From JAAYYY01 sp964579295 (GTDB taxonomy: Bacteria; Chloroflexota; Anaerolineae; Promineifilales; Promineifilaceae): a stretch of 64,000 bases of DNA. The notes under the pieces are model-generated. The model had not been told where the DNA came from, made no database searches, and saw only the letters and a program-made list of their open reading frames with translations. The DNA is taken from positions 1-64,000 of the forward strand of contig CAZOGK010000011.1 of assembly GCA_964579295.1 (NCBI GenBank). Direction: 5' to 3'. The first letter of the stretch is position 1, and the number at the start of each line of letters is the position of its first letter. A program made the position numbers and the translations under genes. This document shows, piece by piece, positions 14,582-23,152 of the stretch.

Positions 14582-16420
14582 ATGTCCTCTCGCATCCTTC
14601 GGGCAGCTCTCGTTCTCGCTTTAATCATACCTGCTCTGTCGCTTCTGATGGGCGCGCACGACGCCCGGGCGCAGACCGCGGGCGGCCGCCTCTTTATTAC
14701 GGCCACCGACGCCAGCAGCGTCCCGGCGATTACCCTGCAGGCGCGCGGAGTGGCCGCCGACGGCTCGCCGCTGGACCTGAGCACGCAATCCCTGGTCGTA
14801 ACGCACGGCGGCGAGATTATCACCGACGTGCAGGTGGTGCGGCCGGTGGACACCGGGACATTCGCCGTTTTCCTGCTCGACGTCACCGGCGGCGTCGCCG
14901 ATCAGATCCCAGTGCTGCAGGAGACGATCCTGCGTTATGCCAGCAGCGCCTATATGCGCGAGGGCATTGACTACGTGGCTATCTACCGCCTCGGCGCCTC
15001 CGATGCCCAGCAGGAGCTGGCTCCGACGCAGTTTCACAACAGCGTGCGCAACTACTTCTCCGCACCACTGCAGCCAGAGACCACGGCGACCGCGCTCTAT
15101 GATAGCGCCGTCGATCTGCTTAACGACATGAGTGCCATCATCCCCGACCCGGCCCTGTCGCCGGCGGTGATTATCGTCAGCGACGGCACCGACGCGGTCA
15201 GCAGCCAGGCGCAGGCAGGCGACATCGCCGCGCGCAGCCGGGAGCTGGGCATCCCGGTGCACACCATCTGGCTGCTCAACGAAGAGCTGACCCTGGGCCA
15301 GGAAGTAGGCCGCAACTATCTGGCGGAGGTGGCCGCCGACGCCGGGGGCGCCGCCGCACGGCTCGACCAGCCGCAGACGGCCGACACCATTTTTGACCGC
15401 CTCATGCTCTGGGGGCGGCAATACCTGGTACAGTACACCGTCCCCAACCCGCAACCCGGCGCCTACAACGTCTTCCTCAGCCTGGAAGATATGCCCAGCG
15501 TCCAGGCCGAGACGACAGTGACTATCGAAGCGGCGACACCGGTCGTCAACCTGAACGTCCCGGCTGAGAGCCGCAGCCTGACGCTGCCCGATCTCAGCCA
15601 GCCGGTCACCCTGGGCTTTTCGGCCGACGTCAGCTGGCTGGACGGCGTGGAGCGTGCCCTGCTGCAGGCGCAGCTACAGGTCAACGGGCAGCCCGTGGGC
15701 GACGTGGCGCCGGCCGATCTGGGCCGCTTCACGGTGGAGGTGCCTAATCTCGTCTTTGGCAGCAACAACGTGCAGCTCGTCGTCCTGGACGAGCAGGAGC
15801 TGCGCGGGGCCAGCCCGGTGATCACGCTGGAGGTTGTCGAGGGCGAGACGCAGATCCCCGAGGAGCTCCAACCCGGCGGCATGGCCCTTGCCGGTCTGCT
15901 GCCGCTCTGCCTCGGCGTCCTGCTCCTGCTGGCGATTGTGGGACTGGCCGGCTTTTTCGCCTATCGCAGCGGGCGGCTGAGCCTGCCGCGCCGCGGCGCG
16001 CGCGGCCGCGCGCCGGTCACGGTCGAAGAGATGGAGATGGCCGCCGCGCCGGGCGTGCGCCACTACCCACCCCACGAAGAGCCCTATCCGCCCGCCGGCG
16101 CCATGCCCACCGGCGGCGTCGCCTACCTGGAAGTGCTCTCGGCCGAGACGCCCATCGCCTCGCCCATCCCCATCAACCAGGAAGAGACACGCCTGGGACG
16201 TTCGCCAAATCTGGCCAACATTGCCCTGACCCAGGACCTGACTGTCTCGCGCCTGCACGCGACCATCACCTGGGACGGGCAGGTCTATCGCATCTACGAC
16301 GAGGAAAGCACCAGCGGCACCTGGGTCAACGACCAGCAGGTTCCCGACTATGGGACACAGCTAATCGACGGCGATGAACTATATCTCGGCAAAGTGCACA
16401 TGCGCTTTCATCACCGCTAG
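14582..16420 (+). CDS. Membrane protein with VWA-like exported domain and C-terminal FHA domain (intact)
   Basis: This 612-residue protein has a signal peptide (about residues 1-31, ALVLALIIPALSLLMGAHDARA). A VWA-like domain spans about 85-285, with FAVFLLDVTGGV in place of the usual DxSxS metal site and VIIVSDGTDAVSS as its central strand. An Ig-like region follows (about 320-425), one membrane helix (about 437-463), and a cytoplasmic FHA domain (about 520-612). The FHA has all the phosphothreonine-binding residues: LGRSPN, VSRLHATI and STSGTWVND. It probably couples an extracytoplasmic interaction to a Ser/Thr-kinase signal, although no such kinase is in the window. It is divergently transcribed from its paralogue at 12712. 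GAGGA lies 8 nt upstream of the ATG. Confidence 0.8.
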   Translation: MSSRILRAALVLALIIPALSLLMGAHDARAQTAGGRLFITATDASSVPAITLQARGVAADGSPLDLSTQSLVVTHGGEIITDVQVVRPVDTGTFAVFLLDVTGGVADQIPVLQETILRYASSAYMREGIDYVAIYRLGASDAQQELAPTQFHNSVRNYFSAPLQPETTATALYDSAVDLLNDMSAIIPDPALSPAVIIVSDGTDAVSSQAQAGDIAARSRELGIPVHTIWLLNEELTLGQEVGRNYLAEVAADAGGAAARLDQPQTADTIFDRLMLWGRQYLVQYTVPNPQPGAYNVFLSLEDMPSVQAETTVTIEAATPVVNLNVPAESRSLTLPDLSQPVTLGFSADVSWLDGVERALLQAQLQVNGQPVGDVAPADLGRFTVEVPNLVFGSNNVQLVVLDEQELRGASPVITLEVVEGETQIPEELQPGGMALAGLLPLCLGVLLLLAIVGLAGFFAYRSGRLSLPRRGARGRAPVTVEEMEMAAAPGVRHYPPHEEPYPPAGAMPTGGVAYLEVLSAETPIASPIPINQEETRLGRSPNLANIALTQDLTVSRLHATITWDGQVYRIYDEESTSGTWVNDQQVPDYGTQLIDGDELYLGKVHMRFHHR

Positions 16421-16461
16421 CGGCAGGCAGCGACGCCTGCCAAAAATGGGGGAATAGCCAA

Positions 16462-18558
16462 TTGGATATCCTACTGACCGATCGACAACGTCAGGTCGCT
16501 ACAGCAGCCGGCGGCACACGCTTTCTCGTCGGCCCGGCCGGCGCTGGCAAGACAACCGCGCTGCATCATCGACTGCTCCACCTGCTGCACGAGGGCGAGC
16601 AAGCCTATACGATCCTGACCCTGGTGGCGGAAGACGAAGACCGGGCCCAGCTTCTCCAGTTCTTGCAGGAACAGGAAGCCGTCCCTTCCGCCGACCTAAT
16701 GATCACGACCTACCCACGCCTGGCGCGGGAGATGGTCTCCCTCTTCTGGCCGCTGGTCGCGCGACCGGCCGGCTTTGCGCAGCCGCACCAGCCGCCGGCG
16801 TTCCTCGGCTATGATCTGGCCCAGCTTCTCTTGTGGCGGCTGCTGGCGCCGATGCTGGAGGGAGGCGCCTTTGCCGACCTGCGCCTTCGCCCGCAGCAAA
16901 TCGTCAGCCAGATACTGGATACCGTAAACCGGGCGGCGCTCAACCAGCTCACGCTGGAAGAAGCAGCGGCCCGGCAGCGCGAGACGTGGCCCGGCGACGC
17001 CGACCATCTGCGCCACCTGCGCGAGGCGGCGACCGCTGCCGCGCTGTTCCGCCGCCATTGCCTGGAAAACAGCCTGCTCGACCATTCGCTCACCGTGCGC
17101 GTCTTCGACACGCAGCTTGTCAACCATCCTGAGTTCCATCGCTATTTCAGCGAGCGCTTCCGCCATCTGTTGGTCGATAACGTCGAAGAACAGACGCCGG
17201 CCGGCCAGCATTTCATCGCCGCCCTGATGAATGCCACGCACACGACGACAATTGCTTACGACGCCGGCGGCGGCTATAAGCGCTTCCTCTCCGCCGACCC
17301 TACGGGCGCGCGCCGCTTCCACGAGCTTGCCGAGGAGACAGTGCGCTTTGACGAGCCATTCACGACGAGCGAGCCGCTGCAACATCTGTCCAACATGGTC
17401 GAGAATTACCTGGTCGGCGGGCCGCGGCGCCCGGTAGAGCGCGCTGCCGAGGCTGTCCTGGGGCTGGCGACGGGGCGCTATCGCCGCGATATGGTCAACC
17501 GCCTCCTGCCGCTGCTGCAGCGCCTGATCGACGTCGAAGGGGTAGCGCCGGAAGAGATCGCTATAGTCACCCCCTACCTCGACGGGGCGCTGCGCTATAT
17601 GCTGGAACAGGCGCTGCGCGAGGCGCGCATTCCCTATCGTGTGCTGCGGCGCAAATCGAGCCTGCGCGACGAGCCGCGCATCCGCGCCTGGCTGACCTGG
17701 CTCGCGCTGGCCCACCCCGGCTGGGAAGTCCGGCCTTCAGCTTACGACGTAGGGGAAGCGCTGGCGTTGACCATCGGCGGCCTGGACCCGGCGCGCGCCG
17801 CCCTGCTTGCCGAGCATCTCTACGACGCCGAGCAGGGCGCGCTGCAGCCGGCCGATAGCCTGGGCGACCAGATTGTCGAACGGGCTGGCGCCGGCCACGT
17901 GGCAGCGACCGAAGAGCTGCGCGTCTGGCTGGCCGGCCAGGAAAACGTGCCGCTCGACGTATTCCTGCAGCAGCTCTGGCATGAGCTGCTGGCGCAGCCC
18001 CCCTTCCGCGACGAGCCGGACCCGGCCGGCGACGCCGTCTCCGATTGGCTGGTTCGCATGGCCGGCAAGCTGCGCCAGGATGCGCGCCGATTGGGACTGG
18101 CGGACGCCGCCGACGAGGGGCGCGCCTTCCTCCAGGCGATCAACGAGGGGTTGGTGACGGCCGATCCACCTGAGCTGGGCGAGCCCCCGGACGAGGACGG
18201 CGTAGCTGTCGCCACCATGTACGCCTATCTCCTCGCCGGCGAGGCGGTCAGCGTCCAGGTCTGGCTGGAGACATCGGGGAGCGGCTGGTGGGACGCGCCG
18301 CGCCAGCCGCTGAGCAACGCCTATGTGCTGGCACAGAGCTGGCCGCGTCAGCAGCAGTGGACCATGGACGAGGATTTCCGGATGCGCAACGAGCTGCTGA
18401 GCCGCCTCGTGCGCGGCCTGACGGCGCGCTGCCGCCGGGGCATCGTGCTGGCCGCCAGCGAGCTGGACCGGCGCGGGCAGCGCCAAGAAGGGCCGCTCTG
18501 GCGCGCGCTGCAGCCGCTAATCCAGCAGCGGCTGGCGGAGCAGGACGAAGCCGCCTGA
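16462..18558 (+). CDS. UvrD/AddB-like superfamily I helicase-type ATPase
   Basis: The 698-residue product starts MDILLTDRQRQVATAAGG, a Q-motif-like start, with Walker A GPAGAGKTTAL at residues 24-34. The helicase motif II region near residue 235 reads LLVDNVEEQTPAGQ, where UvrD has VDEFQDT, so the Asp-Glu pair is changed to Asp-Asn. Motifs for the second RecA lobe are weak (IAIVTPYLDGALRYML, YRVLRRKSSL). No C-terminal nuclease motif is evident. It may be a diverged recombination helicase or an inactive partner like the AddB subunit. Translation starts at TTG 16462 with GGGGGAA upstream; no in-frame ATG fits. It converges with the gene at 18569, leaving 10 bp. Confidence 0.65.
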   Translation: MDILLTDRQRQVATAAGGTRFLVGPAGAGKTTALHHRLLHLLHEGEQAYTILTLVAEDEDRAQLLQFLQEQEAVPSADLMITTYPRLAREMVSLFWPLVARPAGFAQPHQPPAFLGYDLAQLLLWRLLAPMLEGGAFADLRLRPQQIVSQILDTVNRAALNQLTLEEAAARQRETWPGDADHLRHLREAATAAALFRRHCLENSLLDHSLTVRVFDTQLVNHPEFHRYFSERFRHLLVDNVEEQTPAGQHFIAALMNATHTTTIAYDAGGGYKRFLSADPTGARRFHELAEETVRFDEPFTTSEPLQHLSNMVENYLVGGPRRPVERAAEAVLGLATGRYRRDMVNRLLPLLQRLIDVEGVAPEEIAIVTPYLDGALRYMLEQALREARIPYRVLRRKSSLRDEPRIRAWLTWLALAHPGWEVRPSAYDVGEALALTIGGLDPARAALLAEHLYDAEQGALQPADSLGDQIVERAGAGHVAATEELRVWLAGQENVPLDVFLQQLWHELLAQPPFRDEPDPAGDAVSDWLVRMAGKLRQDARRLGLADAADEGRAFLQAINEGLVTADPPELGEPPDEDGVAVATMYAYLLAGEAVSVQVWLETSGSGWWDAPRQPLSNAYVLAQSWPRQQQWTMDEDFRMRNELLSRLVRGLTARCRRGIVLAASELDRRGQRQEGPLWRALQPLIQQRLAEQDEAA

Positions 18559-18568
18559 GCGGGCCCGG

Positions 18569-19663
18569 TCAGCCCGGCGGCGGGACCAACTCCGCCAGGG
18601 CATAGAGCGCGCCGGCCATGAGGCCATGCCCGCCGAAAATGACAGGTATTTCCGCCCCGCGGGCGGCGAAGGTCAGCCGCCGCAGCCACTTATCCTCTAC
18701 CGCCTCAGCCCAGCCGAGGTCGGAGGCAAAGCGGTCCTGGTCCGCCGGCCACTGCCGCCGCTGCGCCAGCAAGACGCGCGTGTCGATCAGGGCAGCGCCG
18801 GCCCATTGGCGCAGGCCCTGAAAGAATTCCTCCATGCCCACTGCCTCCAGATGGGCGCCAAGCAGCGAGAAGACCTCGCCGCGCGCCTGGCGGCCGCTGG
18901 AGACCATGCCGCGCTCTTCGGCCAGGACGCGCAGCCAGCAGCGGGTCGCCTCGTTGAGCGCCCGCCAGGCGTCAGGCGCCACGCGCCCGGCAATGAAGAC
19001 ATGGCTGGCCGGTGTAGCCAGCACGTCGATTACCTGCCGCAGCGGTGCCAGCGGCAACGGCAGCGTTTCCAGATAGGCGCGCAGCGCCGGCTGTGTTGCC
19101 GGGTGGAGGCGCAGGATCTGCAGATCGAGCGGCGTATCAATGTCCAGCCTGCTGGCGGTCGCCGCCGGCAAGCTCTCTGCTGGCAGCCGTCCCTCGCTGG
19201 AGAGTACCCAGCCAAGCATGTTGTCGCGCGGCAGCCGCTCCACGTGCGGCAGCAGCGCCGCAGCCGGGACCACGCCGGCCCAATCGCTGGCGAAACGGTT
19301 GTTGCTCAGCACCAGGCTGTCGGCCTCCTGCAGGCGCTGCACGACGGCGGCGAGCGAGTCGGTCGGCAGCAGCGGCGCAGAGCCACCCCCGAGGTAGAGC
19401 AACCGCTCGATGCCGTATTCGCGCACCAGCTCTGCCAGGGCAGCGCCCATGTGCAGCGGCCCCCGTTCGCTGGCCACGTGCTCGACGCCCGGCAGGGTGA
19501 GGCCGGCGGGGTCAGGCGTCACCAGGAGCAGGCGCTCAATGCCCGCAATTGCACTGAGCTGGCGCAGCAGATCTGCGGCGGCCGCCCGCCGCGCCCGCCG
19601 CACCCAGCCCTGCGGGCCCGCTTCGTCGCTCCCCTCTGGCGCCATGACAATTGCAGTAACCAC
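18569..19663 (-). CDS. Nucleotidyltransferase-like (GT-A fold) protein of unknown substrate
   Basis: The 364-residue product begins with a pattern like NTP-transferase/CofC-type folds: TAIVMAPEG, then ADLLRQLSAIAGIERLLLVT, a central RLLYLGGGSAPLLPTDSLAA that resembles the metal/sugar-binding segment, and LVLSNNRFASDWAGVVP. The N-terminal half thus looks like a GT-A nucleotidyltransferase. The C-terminal half (about residues 200-364) is helical and unrecognised, ending FGGHGLMAGALYALAELVPP. The start is GTG at 19663 with GAGG 6 nt upstream. The substrate is not predictable, and the call is tentative. Confidence 0.45.
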   Translation of the reverse strand: MVTAIVMAPEGSDEAGPQGWVRRARRAAAADLLRQLSAIAGIERLLLVTPDPAGLTLPGVEHVASERGPLHMGAALAELVREYGIERLLYLGGGSAPLLPTDSLAAVVQRLQEADSLVLSNNRFASDWAGVVPAAALLPHVERLPRDNMLGWVLSSEGRLPAESLPAATASRLDIDTPLDLQILRLHPATQPALRAYLETLPLPLAPLRQVIDVLATPASHVFIAGRVAPDAWRALNEATRCWLRVLAEERGMVSSGRQARGEVFSLLGAHLEAVGMEEFFQGLRQWAGAALIDTRVLLAQRRQWPADQDRFASDLGWAEAVEDKWLRRLTFAARGAEIPVIFGGHGLMAGALYALAELVPPPG

Positions 19664-19680
19664 CGCACGCCTCGCGGGTC

Positions 19681-19715
19681 ATAAAAGAGGGCATCCGCGC
19701 TGGCGGATGCCCTCT
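19681..19715 (-). terminator. Intrinsic terminator after hpf
   Basis: On the minus strand a 13-bp perfect stem AGAGGGCATCCGC/GCGGATGCCCTCT with a 4-nt loop is followed by TTTAT. It lies about 40 bp after the stop of hpf. Confidence 0.8.
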
Positions 19716-19757
19716 ACTTTTCTACTTACAACCTAACGGCTTCTTAGCCGAGTGCAA

Positions 19758-20333
19758 TCAGTCAAGCTCTGGCAGCAGCAACCCGTAATTGCCGTCGTGA
19801 CGGCGATAGATGACGTTGACAGCTTCCTCTTCCAGGTTGAAGAAGACGAAAAAGTCGTGCCCGAGAAGCTCCATCTGTTCAATCGCCTCCTCGGTAGACA
19901 TCGGATGCAGCGGGAAGCGCTTGTGGCGGACAATCTCGTAGCCGCCTTCGCTCTCCTCTTCCTCTTCGTCCACGAGTAGAGCGGTTTCCGCCGGCATCGC
20001 CTCATATTCACCCTCGTCGCCGGCGCGCCGGTTGCTGCGCTTCTTCCCGCGATAGCGGTTGATCTGCCGGTAGAGCTTATCGACCACCGCATCCACCGAA
20101 GAGAACATATCGTTGGTCCGCTCCTCGGCGCGCAGAATAGTGCCGCGCTCGTCGCGCAGCGTCATCTGCGCCACATAGCGCTCTACCGCGCTCTTGGTGT
20201 TCTCCTCGGCCAGGTCCACATTCAGTTCGCGGATTCCCGGCATGTATCGATCCAGCCGCTGCGTCTTTTTGTTGACGTAATCGCGCAGGCGGTCCGTTAT
20301 CTCCATATTGTGACTGTGAATCAGGATCTCCAT
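19758..20333 (-). CDS. hpf: Ribosome hibernation-promoting factor, long form
   Basis: This 191-residue protein dimerises 70S ribosomes into inactive 100S particles in stationary phase. The N-terminal S30AE domain (about residues 1-100) shows MEILIHSHNMEITDRLRDYV, the basic helix KKTQRLDRYMPG, and VDAVVDKLYRQINRYRGKK. An acidic linker (VDEEEEESEGG) joins it to the C-terminal dimerisation domain (YEIVRHKRFPLHPMSTEEAI to the end). This matches long HPF of Gram-positives, cyanobacteria and Chloroflexota, usually about 180-200 residues. AAAGGAG lies 8 nt before the ATG. A strong stem-loop separates it from comF upstream. Confidence 0.95.
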   Translation of the reverse strand: MEILIHSHNMEITDRLRDYVNKKTQRLDRYMPGIRELNVDLAEENTKSAVERYVAQMTLRDERGTILRAEERTNDMFSSVDAVVDKLYRQINRYRGKKRSNRRAGDEGEYEAMPAETALLVDEEEEESEGGYEIVRHKRFPLHPMSTEEAIEQMELLGHDFFVFFNLEEEAVNVIYRRHDGNYGLLLPELD

Positions 20334-20357
20334 AGTCGTCTCCTTTTGTCGCTGCTG

Positions 20358-20387
20358 CTACCGGCGGGCGCAAACGTCCGCCGGTAG
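20358..20387. other. Stem-loop between comF and hpf
   Basis: Arms 20358-20370 and 20375-20387 form a 13-bp stem around the loop CAAA. Read on the plus strand there is one G-U pair; on the transcribed minus strand that position is an A-C mismatch. There is no T-tract after it on the minus strand, so it may end comF transcripts weakly or act as a processing or leader structure for hpf. Confidence 0.45.
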
Positions 20388-20395
20388 AAAAGTCA

Positions 20396-21124
20396 TTATC
20401 CACCGTCCGCCCGCGCCACGCAATAGGCGGTTACGCTGCTGGCCCCGCCCTCCAGAAGGGCGGCCGCGGCGGCCAGTAGTGTGGCGCCGGTCGTGCAGAC
20501 ATCGTCTACGAGCAGAATCCGCTTGCCGGCGACCAGCGCCGCATCGGCGGCAAAGGCGCCACTGACATTGCGCTGCCGCTCGCCCAACGATAGGCCGACC
20601 TGCGGCCGCGTAGCGCGAATACGGGTCAGGGCGCGTACGGCGACCGGCAGCTCCAGCCGCTCGCCGAGCTGCCGCGCCAACAGCATTGCCTGGTTGTAAC
20701 CCCGCTCCCGCTCGCGCGACGGGTGCAGCGCGACGGGCACAATCAAATCGACCGGCGCCCGCCACACGTCCCAGCCCAGGACCATCAGCTCGCCCAGGGG
20801 AGCAGCGGCGGCGGTGATACCCTCGTACTTAAAGCGGTGGATGGCGGGCACAATGGGCCCGTTGAACCAGATGGCCGCCCGCAGGCGGACGTCGGGTCGC
20901 AGGCGGCGGCAGGCATAGCACTGCCCATGGCGCAGCCGGCGCCCGCAGCGCTCGCAAATCGGCGGCGCAATCCAGTCGAGCTGGGCGCGGCAGGCGGGGC
21001 AGAAGAGCGCGCCGGCCTGGCGGCACGAGACGCAGACGGGGGGAAGTATGAAGCTGAGCGCAGAATTGAGCAGGTGAGCGGCCCTACGCCGCCAGGATGG
21101 AAGCGACAGTTCGGACACAGGCAA
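20396..21124 (-). CDS. comF: ComF-family protein (phosphoribosyltransferase-like, DNA uptake)
   Basis: This 242-residue cytoplasmic protein is related to B. subtilis ComFC and GntX, which act in DNA uptake during transformation. The N-terminus has a zinc-binding double-zinc-ribbon: CVSCRQAGALFCPAC, then CERCGRRLRHGQCYAC. The C-terminus is a phosphoribosyltransferase fold, with ERGYNQAMLLARQLG and the PRPP motif ILLVDDVCTTGATL. The start is uncertain: TTG at 21124 or GTG at 21118, and neither has a good ribosome-binding site. It follows the Tad pilus operon by 53 bp and may share its transcript. That would suit a link between pili and competence, but this is inference. Confidence 0.9.
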   Translation of the reverse strand: MPVSELSLPSWRRRAAHLLNSALSFILPPVCVSCRQAGALFCPACRAQLDWIAPPICERCGRRLRHGQCYACRRLRPDVRLRAAIWFNGPIVPAIHRFKYEGITAAAAPLGELMVLGWDVWRAPVDLIVPVALHPSRERERGYNQAMLLARQLGERLELPVAVRALTRIRATRPQVGLSLGERQRNVSGAFAADAALVAGKRILLVDDVCTTGATLLAAAAALLEGGASSVTAYCVARADGG

Positions 21125-21177
21125 TTGGTTGTCTGCAGCGCCGGCGCCATGCGCGGCGCGCGGCGCTTGCTGCCAGG

Positions 21178-22122
21178 TTAGCCGCCGAGCGCCTCCAGCG
21201 CGCCGCTGCGCAGGAGCTGGAAGCCAGCCGGGCCGAGCAAGACGATGAACATCGCCGGGAAGATGAGAAAGACCAGCGGGAAGAGCATCTTAATCGGCGC
21301 CTGCTGCGCCTTCTCTTCGGCGCGCTGGCGGCGGCGGATGCGCATCTGTTCCGACTGGATGCGCAGCACCTTGCCAATACTAACGCCGAGCTGGTCGGCC
21401 TGGATGATCGAGGCGACGAAGCTGGTCACGTCGGGCACGTCCATACGGTCGACCATATCACGCAGCGCCTGGCGCCGCGCCTTGCCCAGCTGCATCTCGT
21501 AGATGACGCGGCCAAACTCCTGGGCCAGCGCATCATCCCACTTCTCGTCCACCTGGGCCATAGCGCCGTCGAAGGTCAGGCCGGCGTCAACACAGATGGT
21601 CATCAGGTCCAGAGCATCTGGCAGTTTTTTCACGATTTCCTGCTGGCGCCGGCTGACCAACGAGCGCAGCCATAGCTCAGGCAGGAAGAAGCCAATGATA
21701 AAGAAGAGGGCGCTGTAGAGCAGCCGTTTGCTGGGGTCCACGCCAAAGCGCACCATGAGGAGGAGGAACATACCGCCGAGCAGGATTGCCAGGAAGCCGC
21801 GCGAGGCCCAGAAGAGAGCGGGCGACAGGTTGCGCGGGCTACCTGCGAGCTCTAGCTGGTGCGCCGTGCGGTCGAGCGTCGATTGCGGCGCAAAGCGGGT
21901 GACGAAGTTGGCAATGCCGCGCAGGAACGGCACGAAGATGCGGTCGGTGACCGGCATCGAAAGCTCGATCTCTTCGAGAGAGACGGTCTCTTCACGCGCG
22001 GCGTACTCTTCAATACGCCGACCGAGCGGGTCGTCCTCCGCCCGCCGCAAGAGCAGCAGGCTGACGAGCACAAAGCCAAACGCCGCGCCGACCAGTACCA
22101 ACGGACCTGCACTTTCTAACAT
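21178..22122 (-). CDS. tadC: Tad pilus assembly inner-membrane protein TadC
   Basis: This 314-residue type II secretion F-family protein forms the membrane platform of the Flp/Tad pilus with TadB. It has an N-terminal helix (LVLVGAAFGFVLVSLLLL), two helices in the middle (FLAILLGGMFLLLMV and LLYSALFFIIGFFLPELWL), the T2SF domain (about 180-300) with KKLPDALDLMTICVDAGLTF, and a C-terminal helix. The start is the ATG at 22122, with GGAGGA 7 nt upstream; a longer frame to 22191 was rejected. It is the last of four co-directional genes (cpaE-cpaF-tadB-tadC) separated by 12-25 bp. Confidence 0.88.
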   Translation of the reverse strand: MLESAGPLVLVGAAFGFVLVSLLLLRRAEDDPLGRRIEEYAAREETVSLEEIELSMPVTDRIFVPFLRGIANFVTRFAPQSTLDRTAHQLELAGSPRNLSPALFWASRGFLAILLGGMFLLLMVRFGVDPSKRLLYSALFFIIGFFLPELWLRSLVSRRQQEIVKKLPDALDLMTICVDAGLTFDGAMAQVDEKWDDALAQEFGRVIYEMQLGKARRQALRDMVDRMDVPDVTSFVASIIQADQLGVSIGKVLRIQSEQMRIRRRQRAEEKAQQAPIKMLFPLVFLIFPAMFIVLLGPAGFQLLRSGALEALGG

Positions 22123-22147
22123 AGCTGGTTCCTCCCTGGCAGGACCA

Positions 22148-23140
22148 TCAAACCTCGATGTCCACGATTTTGCGCACGGCCAGGACGCCAAACAGCATCA
22201 TCAGTGCGCCCATGCCAATCACCAGCCAGCCACAGGGCAGCACACCGGGCACGACGAACGGCGCCTCTCTAATGATGAGCTGGCTGCCGTATTCGGGATT
22301 GATGCTGTAGAGCACCAGAGCGAGACCGATAGGCAGCAGGCCGACCACCCAGCCGGTCAGGCGGCCCTGGCTGGTCAGCGTCCTGATTTCGCCCTTGATG
22401 CGCACCCGCTCGCGGATGGTGTGGCTGATGATGTCCAGGATCTCGGCGAGGTTACCGCCGACTTCACGCTGGATGTTGACCGCGGTCACAATCAGATCGA
22501 GATCCTCACTGGGCATGCGCCGCAGCAGGTTGGCGAGCGCTTGCTCCAGGCTCAGGCCGAGGCGCACTTCCTGCACCACCCGCTCGAACTCTTTCGATAT
22601 CGGCGGCGGCAACTCCGTGGCAATCGCCTCCATACCCTGCAGCACACTGTAACCAGAGCGTAGCGCATTTACCCAGAGATTGAGGGTATCGGCCAGCTGG
22701 TTTTCGAACGCCCGCAGGCGCCGGCCGGCCATGAAATTGATGTACATGCGCGGCAGGCGCAGGCCAAGAATAGCGCCCAGAATGGGGAAGATGACACCCT
22801 CGAAGAAGAAGCCGCCGGCAAACCATAGCGCCACGGCGGCGCCGACCTGCAGCATGACGTACTCGCTGACGCGCAGCTTGACGCCGGCCCTGGCAATGCG
22901 CTTGCGAATACGATCAAAGGCATCGCGCTTGACCAGACGCTCGTCAAAGCGGTCTGATAGGCCCGCCCCAGAGCGTTTGCGCCGGTCCGGCTCCGGGACT
23001 TCCACCGTCTCGATGCCGACGACGAACTCCTCCATGCGCTGCGCAACCTGGCGGTTGTTCCCGCCAAGCAGCATGCCTAATCCGGCGCCAAGCATCATAA
23101 CCAGCCCAATACCGGCTATGGCGATGAGGATCGGGGGCAT
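22148..23140 (-). CDS. tadB: Tad pilus assembly inner-membrane protein TadB
   Basis: This 330-residue T2SF-domain protein pairs with TadC. It has an N-terminal membrane helix (ILIAIAGIGLVMMLGAGLGMLLG), a cytoplasmic linker, two middle helices (about 100-140), the domain core FENQLADTLNLWVNALRSGY with NIQREVGGNLAEILDIIS, and a C-terminal pair of helices. The ATG at 23140 has AAGGAG 7 nt upstream; the GTG at 23143 is less well spaced. It is 12 bp downstream of cpaF and 25 bp upstream of tadC. Confidence 0.9.
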   Translation of the reverse strand: MPPILIAIAGIGLVMMLGAGLGMLLGGNNRQVAQRMEEFVVGIETVEVPEPDRRKRSGAGLSDRFDERLVKRDAFDRIRKRIARAGVKLRVSEYVMLQVGAAVALWFAGGFFFEGVIFPILGAILGLRLPRMYINFMAGRRLRAFENQLADTLNLWVNALRSGYSVLQGMEAIATELPPPISKEFERVVQEVRLGLSLEQALANLLRRMPSEDLDLIVTAVNIQREVGGNLAEILDIISHTIRERVRIKGEIRTLTSQGRLTGWVVGLLPIGLALVLYSINPEYGSQLIIREAPFVVPGVLPCGWLVIGMGALMMLFGVLAVRKIVDIEV

Positions 23141-23152
23141 CACTCTACTCCT

